Program-made: the position numbers and the translations under genes
Assembly (NCBI GenBank): GCA_029204225.1
Contig: CM055107.1
Span: forward strand, 11,193,010-11,257,009
Source of the DNA: Diphasiastrum complanatum
Taxonomy: Eukaryota; Streptophyta; Lycopodiopsida; Lycopodiales; Lycopodiaceae
Length of the DNA stretch: 64,000 bases
Reading direction: 5' to 3'
Shown here: in pieces, positions 22,949 through 33,988 of the stretch
How positions within the stretch are numbered: position 1 is the stretch's first letter
Layout of the letters: each line of letters opens with the position of its first letter
The notes under the pieces: model-generated
Told to the model about the DNA's origin: nothing
The model's database searches: none
The model's input: only the letters and a program-made list of their open reading frames with translations

Positions 22949-24331
22949 AGAAGGATAGTCGAGATTAAGAACCATAAATTGTTTGGTCATGTTCAAAATA
23001 GATGCATGATTCACGTGTCCTAAGCGATGATGCCATAATAATACTTTATTGACTAGAATAGAGGTTTTCAAGGCTTGACTAGACTCAAAATAATAATGTG
23101 CCAATCTATATAAATAAACCTGTCTCTTGTCAAGTGCAAGGATCTTATCACTCCTATCAATAATTCTGCATTGATTAGATTCAAATTTTACCTTATGACC
23201 TAAAACTGTAATTCTACTCACTGGTAACAGATTTGTAGAGAGTTTAGGAACACATAAAACCTTTGATAGTAATTTGAATTGATCATGCTGGAATCGCAAT
23301 CTTATAGTACCTTCTCCTTCAATAGTGTGAGTACTATTGTCACCAAGATGAACAAATTTCTTTGTGCTGTAAGGAGTGTAAGAGTTGCAGATCTCACATT
23401 GATTGGTCATATGTTGAGTTGCTCCAAAATCCAGAAACCATGAATCATCCAAAAATGCGCTTTGATCTTTGACCATGAATGCACTTTTAACCACTTTGAC
23501 CTAGGGAGATGAAAAGACTATGTTTGCTTGCTGACCAGGTTGCTTGGCCGCGTTCTTTGCTTGGAGAATTGGGCAATCCTTGATCTCATGGTTATTGCGC
23601 TTGCAATACCTACAAAACATCTTCTTCTTCAACTGTGGATTTGATGATTGTTCTTGACGTTGAGTCTATTTCTGATTCATTGCAGCCTTCTTGGAGCTTT
23701 TCTGCTTCTGTCGCTTCAAGCCTTTGTTGACAAATAGAGCATGAGAGGAGAAAGTAGACAAAGTGTCTTGACTTCATCTATTGTCTTTTTGCAGCAACAT
23801 AGTGATAACTCTAGTAAGAGTTAAATCTGAGTTTGTCGATATGATCATCACCCAATTCTCATATGTAGAGGGCAAGCTTGAAAGCAATGTCATAATTGTG
23901 TCTTGATCATCTATGACTGATCCGACAGCGGCCATCTATTGCAAAATATTCTTAAACTGGTTAATGTGACTTTGAAGAGAATCACCAGTAGACATTTTGA
24001 TTGTGAAGAATTTCCTTCGTAAATGTAACTTAGTAGTTACGTCCCTCACGTCATATAGTGAGTTCAAAATGTCCCAAACGTCTCTTGACATTTTAGCTTT
24101 AGATATGCGTCCAATATGTGTATTTGATATATTGAGGATAATAAGTGTGAGAGCTTTACCATCCTTTGATTTCCACTTTGAGTCATCGTCTTCAGATTTT
24201 ACTTTTGTACCTGTAACAACATCCCATAATTCACTGGCAATTAGCAAGGTCTTCATCTTAAATTTCCACAAATAATAATTGGATCCATTCAACTTGTCTA
24301 CGATAAGACCGACTTTACTTTGAGAATCCAT
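22949..24331 (-). pseudogene. Copia B gag, protease and pre-integrase coding region
   Basis: Gag starts MDSQSKVGLIVDKLNGSNYY and contains the LWKFKMKTLL block (frame 24331-23936), continuing past stops. A CCHC zinc knuckle CRYCKRNNHEIKDC lies near 23575-23620. The aspartic protease is WFLDFGATQHM (23436-23404), where the usual catalytic Asp-Ser-Gly has become Asp-Phe-Gly. The pre-integrase block HHRLGHVNHASI follows, then element C interrupts at 22948. Frameshifts occur near 23935, 23775 and 23500. Family role: capsid formation, polyprotein cleavage and integration. Confidence 0.8.
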
Positions 24332-24451
24332 TTGGAACTTAGTCTGTCAATTGTATCGATGATGCTAAGATGTGGTAATGCCAACAATAAGAAATCAATT
24401 CTTTGATACTAAAAGGTTGAGAAGAATGGATTGGAATCATATAAAGAAGTA

Positions 24452-24513
24452 GTGAAACAGCTCTGATACCATGTTGGTATCAGATAAAGAGTAATGATTT
24501 CGCTCTGATACCA
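24452..24513 (-). repeat. Two tandem primer-binding sites of element B
   Basis: TGGTATCAGAGC occurs on the minus strand at 24513-24502 next to the LTR and again at 24463-24452, each preceded by CGACA or CAACA. The second follows 50 bases later in the same orientation, giving the transcript two possible tRNA priming sites. Confidence 0.7.
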
Positions 24514-25032
24514 TGTCGGTAAGTGGTATGCAGAAGATAGGTCTAGCTTGAAAAGAAAACCTTTCGTGCATGGCAGAATAAACTATCTTCATCTTTCCAA
24601 TGCATGACTACGCCTATCCAATTCAAACAAGACAATAGTGATAGAAATCATGTTTGAAATTAAGCATTGAAGATTATTAGACATATAATTAGTCGCAAAG
24701 AAATACAGAAATGCATACAGTCTGAGACGAAACTGAACGCAATAAAGAATAGTATTGATTCAAAACAAAACAGAAGTAAATGAGTACAATAAGTTGCGGA
24801 TTGAAGTTGTGTACTCTATGCTATCTCTGAGCAGCTAAAAATGAAAGTCTGAATTAATGTGCAATGTTGATGAGCAGTAGGCAATAGCAATCTCTAAAAC
24901 AACTCTAAGAAGTGAGCTAGAATGCTCAAGAGCAGACTGTGTAAACACACGAGAATATGCGCAGAACTGGATAAACAATGGATGAAGATTAAAATCGATT
25001 AGACAACTGGTAAGAAGGAGAATAATCCAACA
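24514..25032 (-). repeat. 5' LTR of copia element B
   Basis: On the minus strand it starts TGTTGGATTATT and ends TTACCGACA next to the primer site, so the ends are an imperfect TGTTGG/CCGACA inverted repeat. Its last ~450 bases match 29160-29674 (plus) and, more distantly, 51048-51560 (minus) and 55070-55524 (plus). All share a block around TAGGCGTAGTCATGCATTGG. Confidence 0.75.
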
Positions 25033-25680
25033 TTTTATTGAAATAGACATACATGTTTTGCTTTTGGCACGTTTGGTATTCAAGTAAACTGAAAATGTAT
25101 TCGATAGTTTCCACGAATATGTCAATGCCTATAGCAATTTTGTGATGACGTTGTTGTAAATCACGATGCGCTACACAAACACTGTCAATGATGCACAACT
25201 TTCCAATGGTCGAAGCCCAATTGACAGCTATAGTATTTGTCGTGGGGTGTTTTCCCTGATAGATACAAGCTGCAATATTGCTCCAATGCATTTTTAGCTT
25301 TGATTCATATGAACAGACTATTTTGATAATAAGATAACATAATGCCTGGAATACACGGTTTTGTATTTTTGAGACATCTAGGAGGTCTTTTTCAATAAAA
25401 GGCAGATGTTCACCAACCATGGAATTGTAGTCATTTTGTGTCAATATCGAAAAACTAAAAACATCTGGAGTTTTGTACGGAATATCGAACAATGCACAAA
25501 AATGAAAAGCACCTATTGACAATCATGTCTTTGTTTGGCGAAGTGTAATGTCTATAGGTACATTGTTCCAAAATGAGCTATTACAAAGAACATCAATTGT
25601 CTCTTTTGTCAATGCATGATTTCAAGCTAGTTTTCCCTATATCTCCAGTATCAATGCGAGTACATATTCCATGTTGTTGT
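25033..25680 (-). pseudogene. Unrecognised minus-strand ORF next to element B
   Basis: A minus-strand frame is open from 25522 to the LTR edge at 25033, with coding-like sequence upstream (HALTKETIDVLCNSSFWNNV, after one stop). Blocks include IGAFHFCALFDIPYKTPDVF, HWSNIAACIYQGKHPTTNTI and DRDLQQRHHKIA-like basic text. It looks like a globular protein rich in His, Cys and aromatic residues. I do not recognise it. Element B's LTR cuts it, so it predates that insertion. Confidence 0.4.
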
Positions 25681-25799
25681 ATTGTGAGTGGTGACTGACA
25701 ATTTTCAGAGGAGAAAAAGGACAATTATGATTGTACTTATCAATCATTAAGAGTTATTGATTGCTTAATCCAAAGATCTATCAAGTTCTAGGTGCTAGA

Positions 25800-26551
25800 T
25801 TTTGATCTAGATGCTTTACACTATGATTTAAGCAAGAGCAATAGATCAAATGATTAAAAACATGGATGAGCGGCCTCAAACATTTGGAGGACAATACCAG
25901 TACAACCTATTTAAAGAGAGTAAAGTACACAAGCTTACAAATGCATTTCAATCATAAAAACTCAAGACAAATGTGGAAAATACAAGCAAGACTAGAATTT
26001 GCCAATGTCACATCAACTTCTCATTGATTTGGTTGATCCCTTTATAGATCAAGTACATCCACGAGCTGCGTACTATCCAGCAAGCCTTCACACGTGTGAA
26101 GAGTGCCTAGTCATCCATATCCACCAATGGGAGCCATATGTGCTCATTTCCCAAAGTTGACTATTCTCTTCAGCTAGAAAACAAAAAGCTAGTCTTCCAC
26201 ATTTATAGGAATATTCTCTATAAAATAGGATCTAATGGAATCTTCTTATCTTATCATCTAGAAGCTTATCCACACGTGTGAATGGTATCTTGACATGTGT
26301 GAGTAATAACTCATTCACATGGAAGTCCAATCTATTTACATAAAGTTTGACCAATTTGACCATTTTCAAGATTACACTCAAAGGTCAATTTCACACTAGT
26401 GTAGATCAGGCTAAAATCAATCTAACTTTATAAAAGTGACTTATGTACATTCTTTTACAGGTGGGAATAGACTCCACATGTGTGAGATCCTATCAAGATC
26501 AATTAACTTGAGATTTACAAGGTACATCAAGTTGGAAGTGATATTTTAATA
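25800..26551 (-). repeat. 3' LTR of copia element D (far edge approximate)
   Basis: Starts TATTAAAATATCAC on the minus strand directly after the purine tract GAGGAGGAG. The copy at 43905 also starts TATTAAAAT, which supports the edge although it lacks the usual TG. CACACGTGTG palindromes recur inside. The left edge near 25800 is estimated. Confidence 0.6.
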
Positions 26552-26564
26552 CTCCTCCTCACTT

Positions 26565-27924
26565 CTAACTTGGCAAGTCTAATGTACATCTATCTACAAC
26601 TCCAAGAGCATCTCTTAACTTGAAAAATGAATCTTTAGCCAAAGGTTTGGTTAAGATATCATCTATGCACTCGGATGATGGTACATGATGAAGTTGAACC
26701 TCCTTGGATTGCAGCTTCTCCCTCATAAAGTGATGAGCTAGAGTCAATATGCTTTGTTCTAGCATGGAAGATCGGATTGGTAGCAATTTGCTGAGAAGCT
26801 TGATTGTCACAATAGATGCAAGGGATCTCCTCGGCCTTTAGCACTTGAAGCTCCACCAAAAGTCTTCTTAGCCATAGGAGTTCTTTGGTTGTTGAAGTCA
26901 ATGCCTTGTACTCGGCTTCACAAGAGGAAAGAGAAATTGTATCTTGCTTTTTTGAAAGCCAAGATATCACTCCTCCACAAAGAAAAGTGACAAATGCACT
27001 TATGGATGTTCTATCCATCTTGTCTCCTGCAAAATCTGAATCCAAAAATACTCTCAAGTACAAGTTAGATCCTTGATAGAGAATGCCAAAAAATCTAGTA
27101 GAAGAGACATATCTAAGCACTCTCTTGGCACTTTTCCAATGATGCATCAAAGGACCTTGCATATATTGACTTAACTTGCTTACACTATAGCTCAAATCTG
27201 GTCTAGTGCCCATAGGGGTGTCAATCCACTTACAATCTTTCATGACAAACCTTTCAAGAATGGAAGTAGCATACTTTGATTGACTTATAGAAGTAAAATC
27301 ACTACCTCTAGTAGCTTCTATTCCAAGTATGAACTTAATAAGTCCTAGATCTACCATCTTGAATTCATTAGACAAGGAAGCTTTAACATTTCTTATGCCT
27401 TCACCATAATTTCCTGTCAATATGATATCATCAACATAAAGTACTAAAATGATGAATAATCTTTTACCAACCAATCTAGCTTTGTACTTACTTATAGATC
27501 CATCTTGATTGTACTTTAATGTATAGATCCGCTTACATGCAAATGGATTTTTCCCATATGGAGGGTGTTCAAGATTCCAAGTTTGATTATCTATCAAAGC
27601 ATGAAACTCTACTTGCAATGCATCTCTCCAAACTTGTGATCTACTTGCATCTTCATAACATGATGGCTCTTTAAGCATTGTGGTTAGAAAAGAGTAAGAG
27701 GTAGAAGGAGTTGTGTCTTCCCTTTGCTTCCCTTTCTCAAAATATGTGAGCCTTGAAGGCTCGTCCTTGATCTTTGTGGATCTTCTCGGCTCCTTTGGAA
27801 CTTGATTTTGATCTTTCAAAAGATCATTTTCAAGAGGCTCCTCCTTGGGTGTTGCAAGATCTTCATCACCTAAGAGATGCATTTGGAGACAACTTGTAAC
27901 TTTGAGATTCATCAAATAAGACAA
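26565..27924 (-). CDS. Copia D reverse transcriptase-RNase H, with in-frame internal deletions
   Basis: A 421-codon open frame (27924-26659), continuing in another frame to 26565. Order: a linker rich in Glu and Lys, SQVWRDALQVEFHALIDNQTW, YKARLVGK joined directly to LYVDDIILTGNYG (catalytic Asp pair), WIDTPMGT joined to RPDLSYSVSKLSQYM, then RNase H with FLDSDFAGD, SLSSCEAEYKAL and KELLWLRRLL. The tail ends DILTKPLAKDSFFKLRDAL. The palm region before YVDD and a segment before RPDLSY are missing without loss of frame, so the protein is incomplete though open. Confidence 0.8.
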
Positions 27925-27929
27925 CCTTG

Positions 27930-29130
27930 CTAGCTTTTACTTTCCTTGAAATAGGATCAAATATCCTATATCCTTTGCTATTTTCACTATAGCCTACAAA
28001 TATTCCTTTGAAGGAAGTGGCATCTTCTTTCCTTCTTGTTTCCAAAGGAATGTGGACATAACATATACATCCAAACACTTTAAAATCTTTTACATTGGGC
28101 TTATTGCCAAACAAAGCTTGAAATGGTGAGATCCCACCAATAGCATTACTAAGAAGCCTATCACATAAGTGATTAGCGCAAGTTATGGCCTCCCACCAAA
28201 AAGTGATGGGTAGAGATGAATCAAGTCTTCAAGACTTTGCACATTCACAAAGACTCCTATTTTTCCTCTTGACCACCCCATTTTTTTTTTTGGGGGGGGG
28301 TGTAAGGTCAAGTGAGCTCTCTCTTTATGCTATTTATCTCACAAAAGTCTCTCATCTTGTTGGAGATATACTCTCCTCCATTATCACATCTTAGAACTTT
28401 AATGCAAGAACTAGTTGCTTTTCCACTAGAGACTTAAACTTTACAAAAGCTTCATATACAAGGCTTTTCTTAGGCAATAATTCAATCCAAGTGTATCTAG
28501 TACAATCATCTATAAAGGTCACATACATAAAAGCACCCCCATTACTTTCATGAGAAAAAGCATGTACATCCAAATGGATAAGATTTTAAGGTGAGGTAGA
28601 TCTTGTTAAAGATCTCTTGTAGGAAGTCTTGTGTGACTTTGCAAGGCCACATGCCTCACACACTTTGCCACACTTCTTGAAAGCTTTTGGTAGGCCGAGA
28701 GCTAGCTCATTTGATTCCATGGATTCCATTGATTGAAGATTATGATGGCCCAATCTTTTCTGCCAAAGCTCCACTTGAGTCAACTCCTCCCTAACCATAT
28801 TCGCACTTTCAATAGCCACATTAGCATCCAACTAAAGAGCCTTCCTTGCTTAATGCCACTAGCTATGCACTTATCATTTTTCAAGATGGAACACACTCCA
28901 TTCTTGAAATGTACACATGTAGTTGAATATTGTCAATTAATTGACCAACACTAAGCAAGTTTTTGTAATGGATGGAACATACAAAACATTATCAAGATCT
29001 ATCCTCTTAGACGATCCTAAGCATAATGGAATAGATCATATGCCATCTATCTTGCATTCTTGATCACTAGCAGTGTAGATTTATTTCTTAGAATCATTAA
29101 AATAGCTGTTCATATTCGTACAGATTAATT
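27930..29130 (-). pseudogene. Copia D pre-integrase and integrase region
   Basis: Decayed blocks ECKIDGI, LDNVLYVPSITK and QGRLF lead into the open frame 28831-28586 with WQKRLGHHNLQSM and CEACGLAKSHKTSY (the HHCC zinc site). Next are LDVHAFSHESNGGAFMYVTF and IDDCTRYTWIELL (28573-28391), then KVFGCICYVHIPLE (28114-27866). A G10/T11 homopolymer at 28279-28300 falls inside the integrase. Several stops and frameshifts interrupt it. Confidence 0.75.
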
Positions 29131-29154
29131 CATTGAAAATCAGAATTATCAAAA

Positions 29155-29674
29155 GCGTTTGAATAGTTAGCTCTCTCTCTTGAGCCTGCGAGCTTGAACA
29201 CTCCTGAGCATTCTAGCTCACTTCTTAGAGTTGTTTTAGAGATTGCTATTGCGCTACTGCTCATCAGCATTGCGCATTAATTCAGACTTTCATTTTTAGC
29301 CGCTCAGAGATAGCATAGAGTACACGGCTTCAATCCGCAACTTATTGTACTCATTTACTTCTGTTTCATTTTGAATCAATACTATTCTTTATTACGTTTA
29401 GTTTCGTCTCAGACTGTATGCGTTTCTTTATTTCTTCGCGACTAATTATTTTCGTGATAATCTTCAACGCTTAATTGTTTGGCTACGTAATCACTGTAGT
29501 ACTGACGATTTCAAAGTTAGTTACTATAAGTTCAAACGTGATTTTTATCACTATTGTCTTGTTTGAAATTGATAGGCGTAGTCATGCATTGGAAAGATGA
29601 AGATAGTTTATTCCGCCATGCACAAAAGGTTTTCTTTTCGAGCTAGACCTATCTTTTGTATACCACTTTCCGAC
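29155..29674 (+). repeat. B-family LTR fragment, plus orientation
   Basis: The last ~450 bases of the element B LTR are repeated here in the opposite orientation, ending CCACTTTCCGACA at 29674. What follows is not a primer site, so this is a 3' LTR end or solo LTR. The 5' edge merges with the truncated end of element D. Confidence 0.7.
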
Positions 29675-29775
29675 ATAAAAGACCTTGTACAAGTTTAAAT
29701 TATTTAGCTAAAATTATTGAAAACAAGGTCATCTTATGTCTATTTTATATTAATTATTTTATTTAAATGATGCAG

Positions 29776-30469
29776 TCCTAGCCCAACTTATTATCAAGGT
29801 GTTGATGGACATGTGTCAACTTGTATGGATTCCTATGTACAATCTTCTCCGATCGGATTTGTTGAATCTCGTTTGTGTGTTGTCGATGAACTAGACAGAC
29901 AAAAGATTGTACTACAAGCTGATATTTCTGTTTTGAAAAGAGAATTGTCAACCATTGAACATAAATTGTATATGTTATGTGAGAACATTGACGTTCCACC
30001 TTTACAACAACCAGTATCAGAGGAAACATTCCAAATACGACGACCCAGTTATAGTTATAGCAATTTGTTATTTCGTTGGCCTGTTATTCCAGGAAATTTT
30101 ACGATGTTTAAAGAGACAATGTCAAACTTACAAGTCTTTGTTGACAAAGCCACACACTATTTAGATCCAGCTAGTCGACTTGCCGAATTCTATACTGGTT
30201 TTCTTATCAAATGGATTCCACGCAAGTTATTCAAGGGATGTCGTCCAAAAATACAAGATTGGTTTAATCCAAATATACTTTTAAAAGATGGAGTAGATAT
30301 ATTGCTATACATAAAAATCCAAAATTTACCAATTGAAAAACATGTACTATTTGAACGAATGGTGCAACAAAAATTCTTAGAAATTGAACATGAATGTTTA
30401 GGGCATTCGGGGGATCATTACTTCGAACGCATGGCTTTGTGTTACCGTGCATTACAAACGAGTATGTAA
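29776..30469 (+). CDS. Coiled-coil/WP-IPG protein, open copy (about 230 codons)
   Basis: The frame opens after an acceptor-like TTAAATGATGCAG (ending 29775) and is open to a stop at 30467; the first ATG is at 29823. Residues about 25-60 (ELDRQKIVLQADISVLKREL) are predicted coiled coil from the heptads. The C-terminal domain has NLLFRWPVIPGNF, RLAEFYTGFLIKWIPR, KGCRPKIQDWFNPN and DILLYIKIQNLPIEKHVLFE. The minus-strand relic at 15255-16010 shares this architecture and these blocks, so the conserved residues are likely functional. Family and function are unknown to me. The frame has no disabling change, and an upstream exon may be lost to the LTR at 29674. Confidence 0.55.
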
Positions 30470-32232
30470 AATAGAATGACATATGAATTTTAAACACGTT
30501 TGAAAATATTTGTTGCTTTGCAAGAATATTGCGTAACAATTTTTTTTTTTTCAATAATTGATACTTGTGATTTTAAAACATTAAATATTTAAAATATTAG
30601 CTGTTTAAATAAAAGATCGCTTATGTTTTTATATAAAAAAAAAGCCAGCTATTTAAGATGTGATCTGGTTAAAAACATTCACATGTTGTCATAAAAAATC
30701 AAACAAACATTGAAAATGTTTTTTATTTTTTGCCAAAGTTAAATAGTATGTTGTTATAAACTACATGGCTAAATTGGGAGTCATTTTTTCACTTATAAAT
30801 ATTATACTCAAAATTTGTACCTTGTTTGTCATAGCAATACATTAAAAATAAATAAAAGAGCAGAAGGCATGTTTTGTGCAATGCATGCCAAAAAATAATA
30901 ACTAGGTCAATTTGTTATAAGCTATCAATTGTTTTTTGACAATTCCATTTCATATATTTGAAACCAAATTAGTCGCTTCATATATTTATAATTTAATCAT
31001 GTATTGGTTTAGTTATTCACAATCTAGTTTCAATTTGAACTTAAAAATATTTCGTACAATTTTAGACATTTATCCGTGTATTGTCTAACAAGTATTTCGA
31101 TATTCAAAATGTTGAATGCTAATGTGAATTCGTATATTTTGTAATATCTACATAAGAACTTGACATGCGACCATGGTGGAAAGAATTATGCCAAGTTCAA
31201 TATTTGTTTTTATAAGTTTAAGATTTGTAAAACCCCTCTTTTCATGTTCTCTTGATTTCCTATCATGCTCAAATACATATTATAGTAATTGTTTATATAC
31301 ATCATGATTTCTAGTTTTAATAGCGAATATTATATCGAGACCAAATTAGCTTATTCTCCTAAACATAAACTCATGATGTCTTGGTTACGCGCACATTGTT
31401 ATTACTATTTGTGTTGTACCAAAACAAAACAAAAAAAAGTTTTATTCAATATTAACTTATACATATAGAATTTCAAACTTGTGCACACATGATGGTACAT
31501 ATAATTGGCAGTTCGTTAATACTGTACTACATATTTTGTTGCATAAAGTAAACCACTCGCACACATGTAATAATATATATGTTTGTTTATATATCCACCA
31601 ATTTACATAACATATCTATATTTTATTGCAAATCTCAATATATATCTTTATTCATTTCGAATGTCCGACTTAAAATATTTTGTGATCATAGTAATCAAAT
31701 AAAATCTAAAATGATTTTGATCAAGATATTTCTTTTGAGATTATAAAATACATTAAAGTTCCGTATTTTATTACCCATGCAATGAAATAGCAAATAAAAA
31801 ACATGTGTATGAAAAGAAAGTTTCGAGCTACTTAATATTGATAGTTCTTAGATATGTAAACTATCTATACTTTATGTCTTTGTTCGTGTAACATGCAACG
31901 AAAGAAATATAAGGAGATCCAATACTAGAAATCGTATTCATATATTGAAATCGTACCCATATATTGATTTTGTAAATATCAACATATTTTTTTTTCTAAA
32001 AAATTGCTATGCTTGATTGCATCCAAAAAAAACTTCATTTCAAAAGATATTAATTACAAGTAATAGAAATACAAAAACATAGCTAGGCTACAAAAAATTA
32101 TGGCTCTTTCAGCATTAATTTATTGTTTATAATTTATTTACTTATGTCTAAAACTTATATATGTTTTTTATACATAAAATTATCAAACTAATAGTAGCTA
32201 TACCACACATAGACAATTGAATAATGTCATAA
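30470..32232. other. AT-rich spacer without a gene
   Basis: Very AT-rich, no frame above 60 codons that looks protein-like, no LTR or primer site seen. Confidence 0.5.
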
Positions 32233-32578
32233 TGGCAAAACGACGTGAGCAACAAGTTCCTGAGATGTCACTTGCGCCTTGCCAATTACAATCATTAACT
32301 TATCTGTAAACTGCGTTGCCATAGACTTTATTTCTAAAATTAACTTTTTACTTGCATGTGTGTACATTCTTCAAATTTTGTTTCTAACAGTGTTGGTTAA
32401 ATTGTATTTATTAGTGCACGTCCATCTCCATGCAGAACTTAACACTAGTATCGTTCTTGATTTGTGTATATTTGTGTTAAACTGCATTTAATATGTACGT
32501 CCATATCTATGTGAACCTTAACACTAACATGTTTTTTTTATTTATGCAAATTCGTATTCACAACTTGTTATCTTAACT

Positions 32579-33240
32579 TTGTTAAACTATTACATTATGA
32601 ATGCCACACAATTCATATGTGACCACGTGCCAAAAAAGTTTATAACAATGTTTCCAAATAACAATGATATATTCGTTACAATTTTATACATTACAAATTC
32701 TCATATATCTACAACCGAAGTACGGAAAAATGTCATAGAACGATATCGTGAAGCATTGAACTTATCAAATACAGATGCAATGTGATGGTATACAGATTAC
32801 TTTCTAAACGGAACTTATCAAATACAATATACAACTATACAAGATTTCAAAGAATATTTGAATACAATTCAATATCAAACTTCAATAACTATTACACATG
32901 ATCCATTTTGTCTATTTTGGATATGTACAACATCACAATGTACTACTCATATCGAACAATACAATCCTATTACTACACATATCACACGTTACAATATAGA
33001 AATATTAGCATCCACGTGTACCGCTCACATATTAATAGTAATGTCAAACCCAGTTCAAATATATCCATACGATGTACATCATGCTAATATAATCATTTCA
33101 AAATCTTGCAAAAAATTAAAACCCGGCTGGCCCACATCATTGTTATGTTCTGTTCAAAACCTTGTCCATAAATTCTCAACCAAATCGACAAAAAAATTAC
33201 TTCAACGTGTTCTAACTGCATCCTGGGATATTATATACTG
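32579..33240 (+). pseudogene. Helentron N-terminal region, possibly OTU-like
   Basis: One frame runs 32579-33240 with a single TGA at 32783. The first part, NNNDIFVTILYITNSHISTT then EVRKNVIERYREALNL, resembles the start of OTU cysteine-protease domains found in Helentrons (an N-rich turn, a helix, then xLRxxxI). The catalytic Cys position is Ile or Phe here, so it could not be active. A short upstream frame from ATG 32233 reads MAKRREQQVPEMSLAPC. The OTU assignment is tentative. Confidence 0.35.
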
Positions 33241-33599
33241 ATAAAAGTATTATGTACCATATTCGCAAATTCAAAATGCTTACAATAACAAAAAACCAAA
33301 ATGTCTCATTAAAAATATGTAACAATCAAAAACAAAAAACACACAAGAAATAAGCAGTTTTGGACAAAAGACAAAATCGCACATTTACAAACACTAATAC
33401 ACGAAACGCCTGATGCGTCACTCATGTACATAAAAACTAAGTTCAGTTCATTGAATCTGAATATTACATGCACACAAAAAGCTTACATGCTCGTATTACA
33501 CGTTTACTAAATTAAAAAACCCATTATACAAAAAATCCAAAACATATTATTACAAGTACACATGCATATACGAATCGCGTAAATGATTCTCCAATACAT

Positions 33600-33988
33600 A
33601 CTTGTATAAGTTGTGAATGTAATTAATTTCTATTTCAATGTGCCGAACCTACTACTAGTGAATACCAATATATTTCAAACATGAAAACAATACCAACTGA
33701 TATTATAGATAGACAAACAAAATATATCCGTAGGTCATGTAAAATGAGCATAAATAGAGATGCAATTCCAAAATATTTCATTCCAACAAACATATCTATT
33801 AATAATGAACTACTTTCCAAAAAAAAAAGAAGACATAGAAGAACATTTACTAGCACCTAGAATAGCATTTTTTCAAATTCGTGATCTTACATACGAAGGA
33901 CAACAAGGTCTAACTAGTAGTATGAATTTTTTGATATAACAATAGGCATAAAGACAAAGTATGAACATGCTCATATATATGAATTTTA
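33600..33988 (+). pseudogene. Helitron N-terminal zinc-like domain
   Basis: Blocks TCISCECN, then RRSCKMSINRDAIPKYF (33729-33779), and in the next frame EDIEEHLLAPRIAFFQIRDL followed by EGQQGLTSS. This is the order CxxC, second CxxC, LxxxEExLxxPRIxFxQIRxL, GGQ seen in Helitron helicase-like N-terminal domains. The first Cys of the second pair is Arg (CGT at 33729, one transition from TGT). A frameshift lies at the A-run near 33822. After about 33945 similarity stops, so the next domains are deleted. Confidence 0.65.

Larger units (their letters stand above)
16890..25032 (-). mobile_element. Copia element B (5' LTR to reverse transcriptase), split by element C
   Basis: Minus-strand Ty1/copia element: 5' LTR 25032-24514, primer sites 24513-24502 and 24463-24452, gag from 24331, zinc knuckle near 23600, protease and pre-integrase domain to about 22949. 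After the inserted element C it continues with integrase from 18987, and reverse transcriptase to about 16890. The RNase H end and the 3' LTR are missing. Target duplication cannot be tested because one end is lost. Many stops and frameshifts make it inactive. Confidence 0.85.
25800..29130 (-). mobile_element. Copia element D (protease to 3' LTR), internally deleted
   Basis: Minus-strand Ty1/copia element lacking its 5' end. A decayed protease-to-pre-integrase region begins near 29130, followed by integrase, reverse transcriptase/RNase H, a purine tract (26560-26552) and a 3' LTR from 26551 downward. A second LTR of this family lies at about 43230-43905. No 5' LTR or primer site is seen, so target duplication cannot be tested. 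Confidence 0.85.

Noticed and set aside
32233-33240. Reading the Helentron N-terminal frame as a definite OTU protease
   Set aside because: The catalytic cysteine and histidine cannot be placed; kept only as a tentative resemblance.
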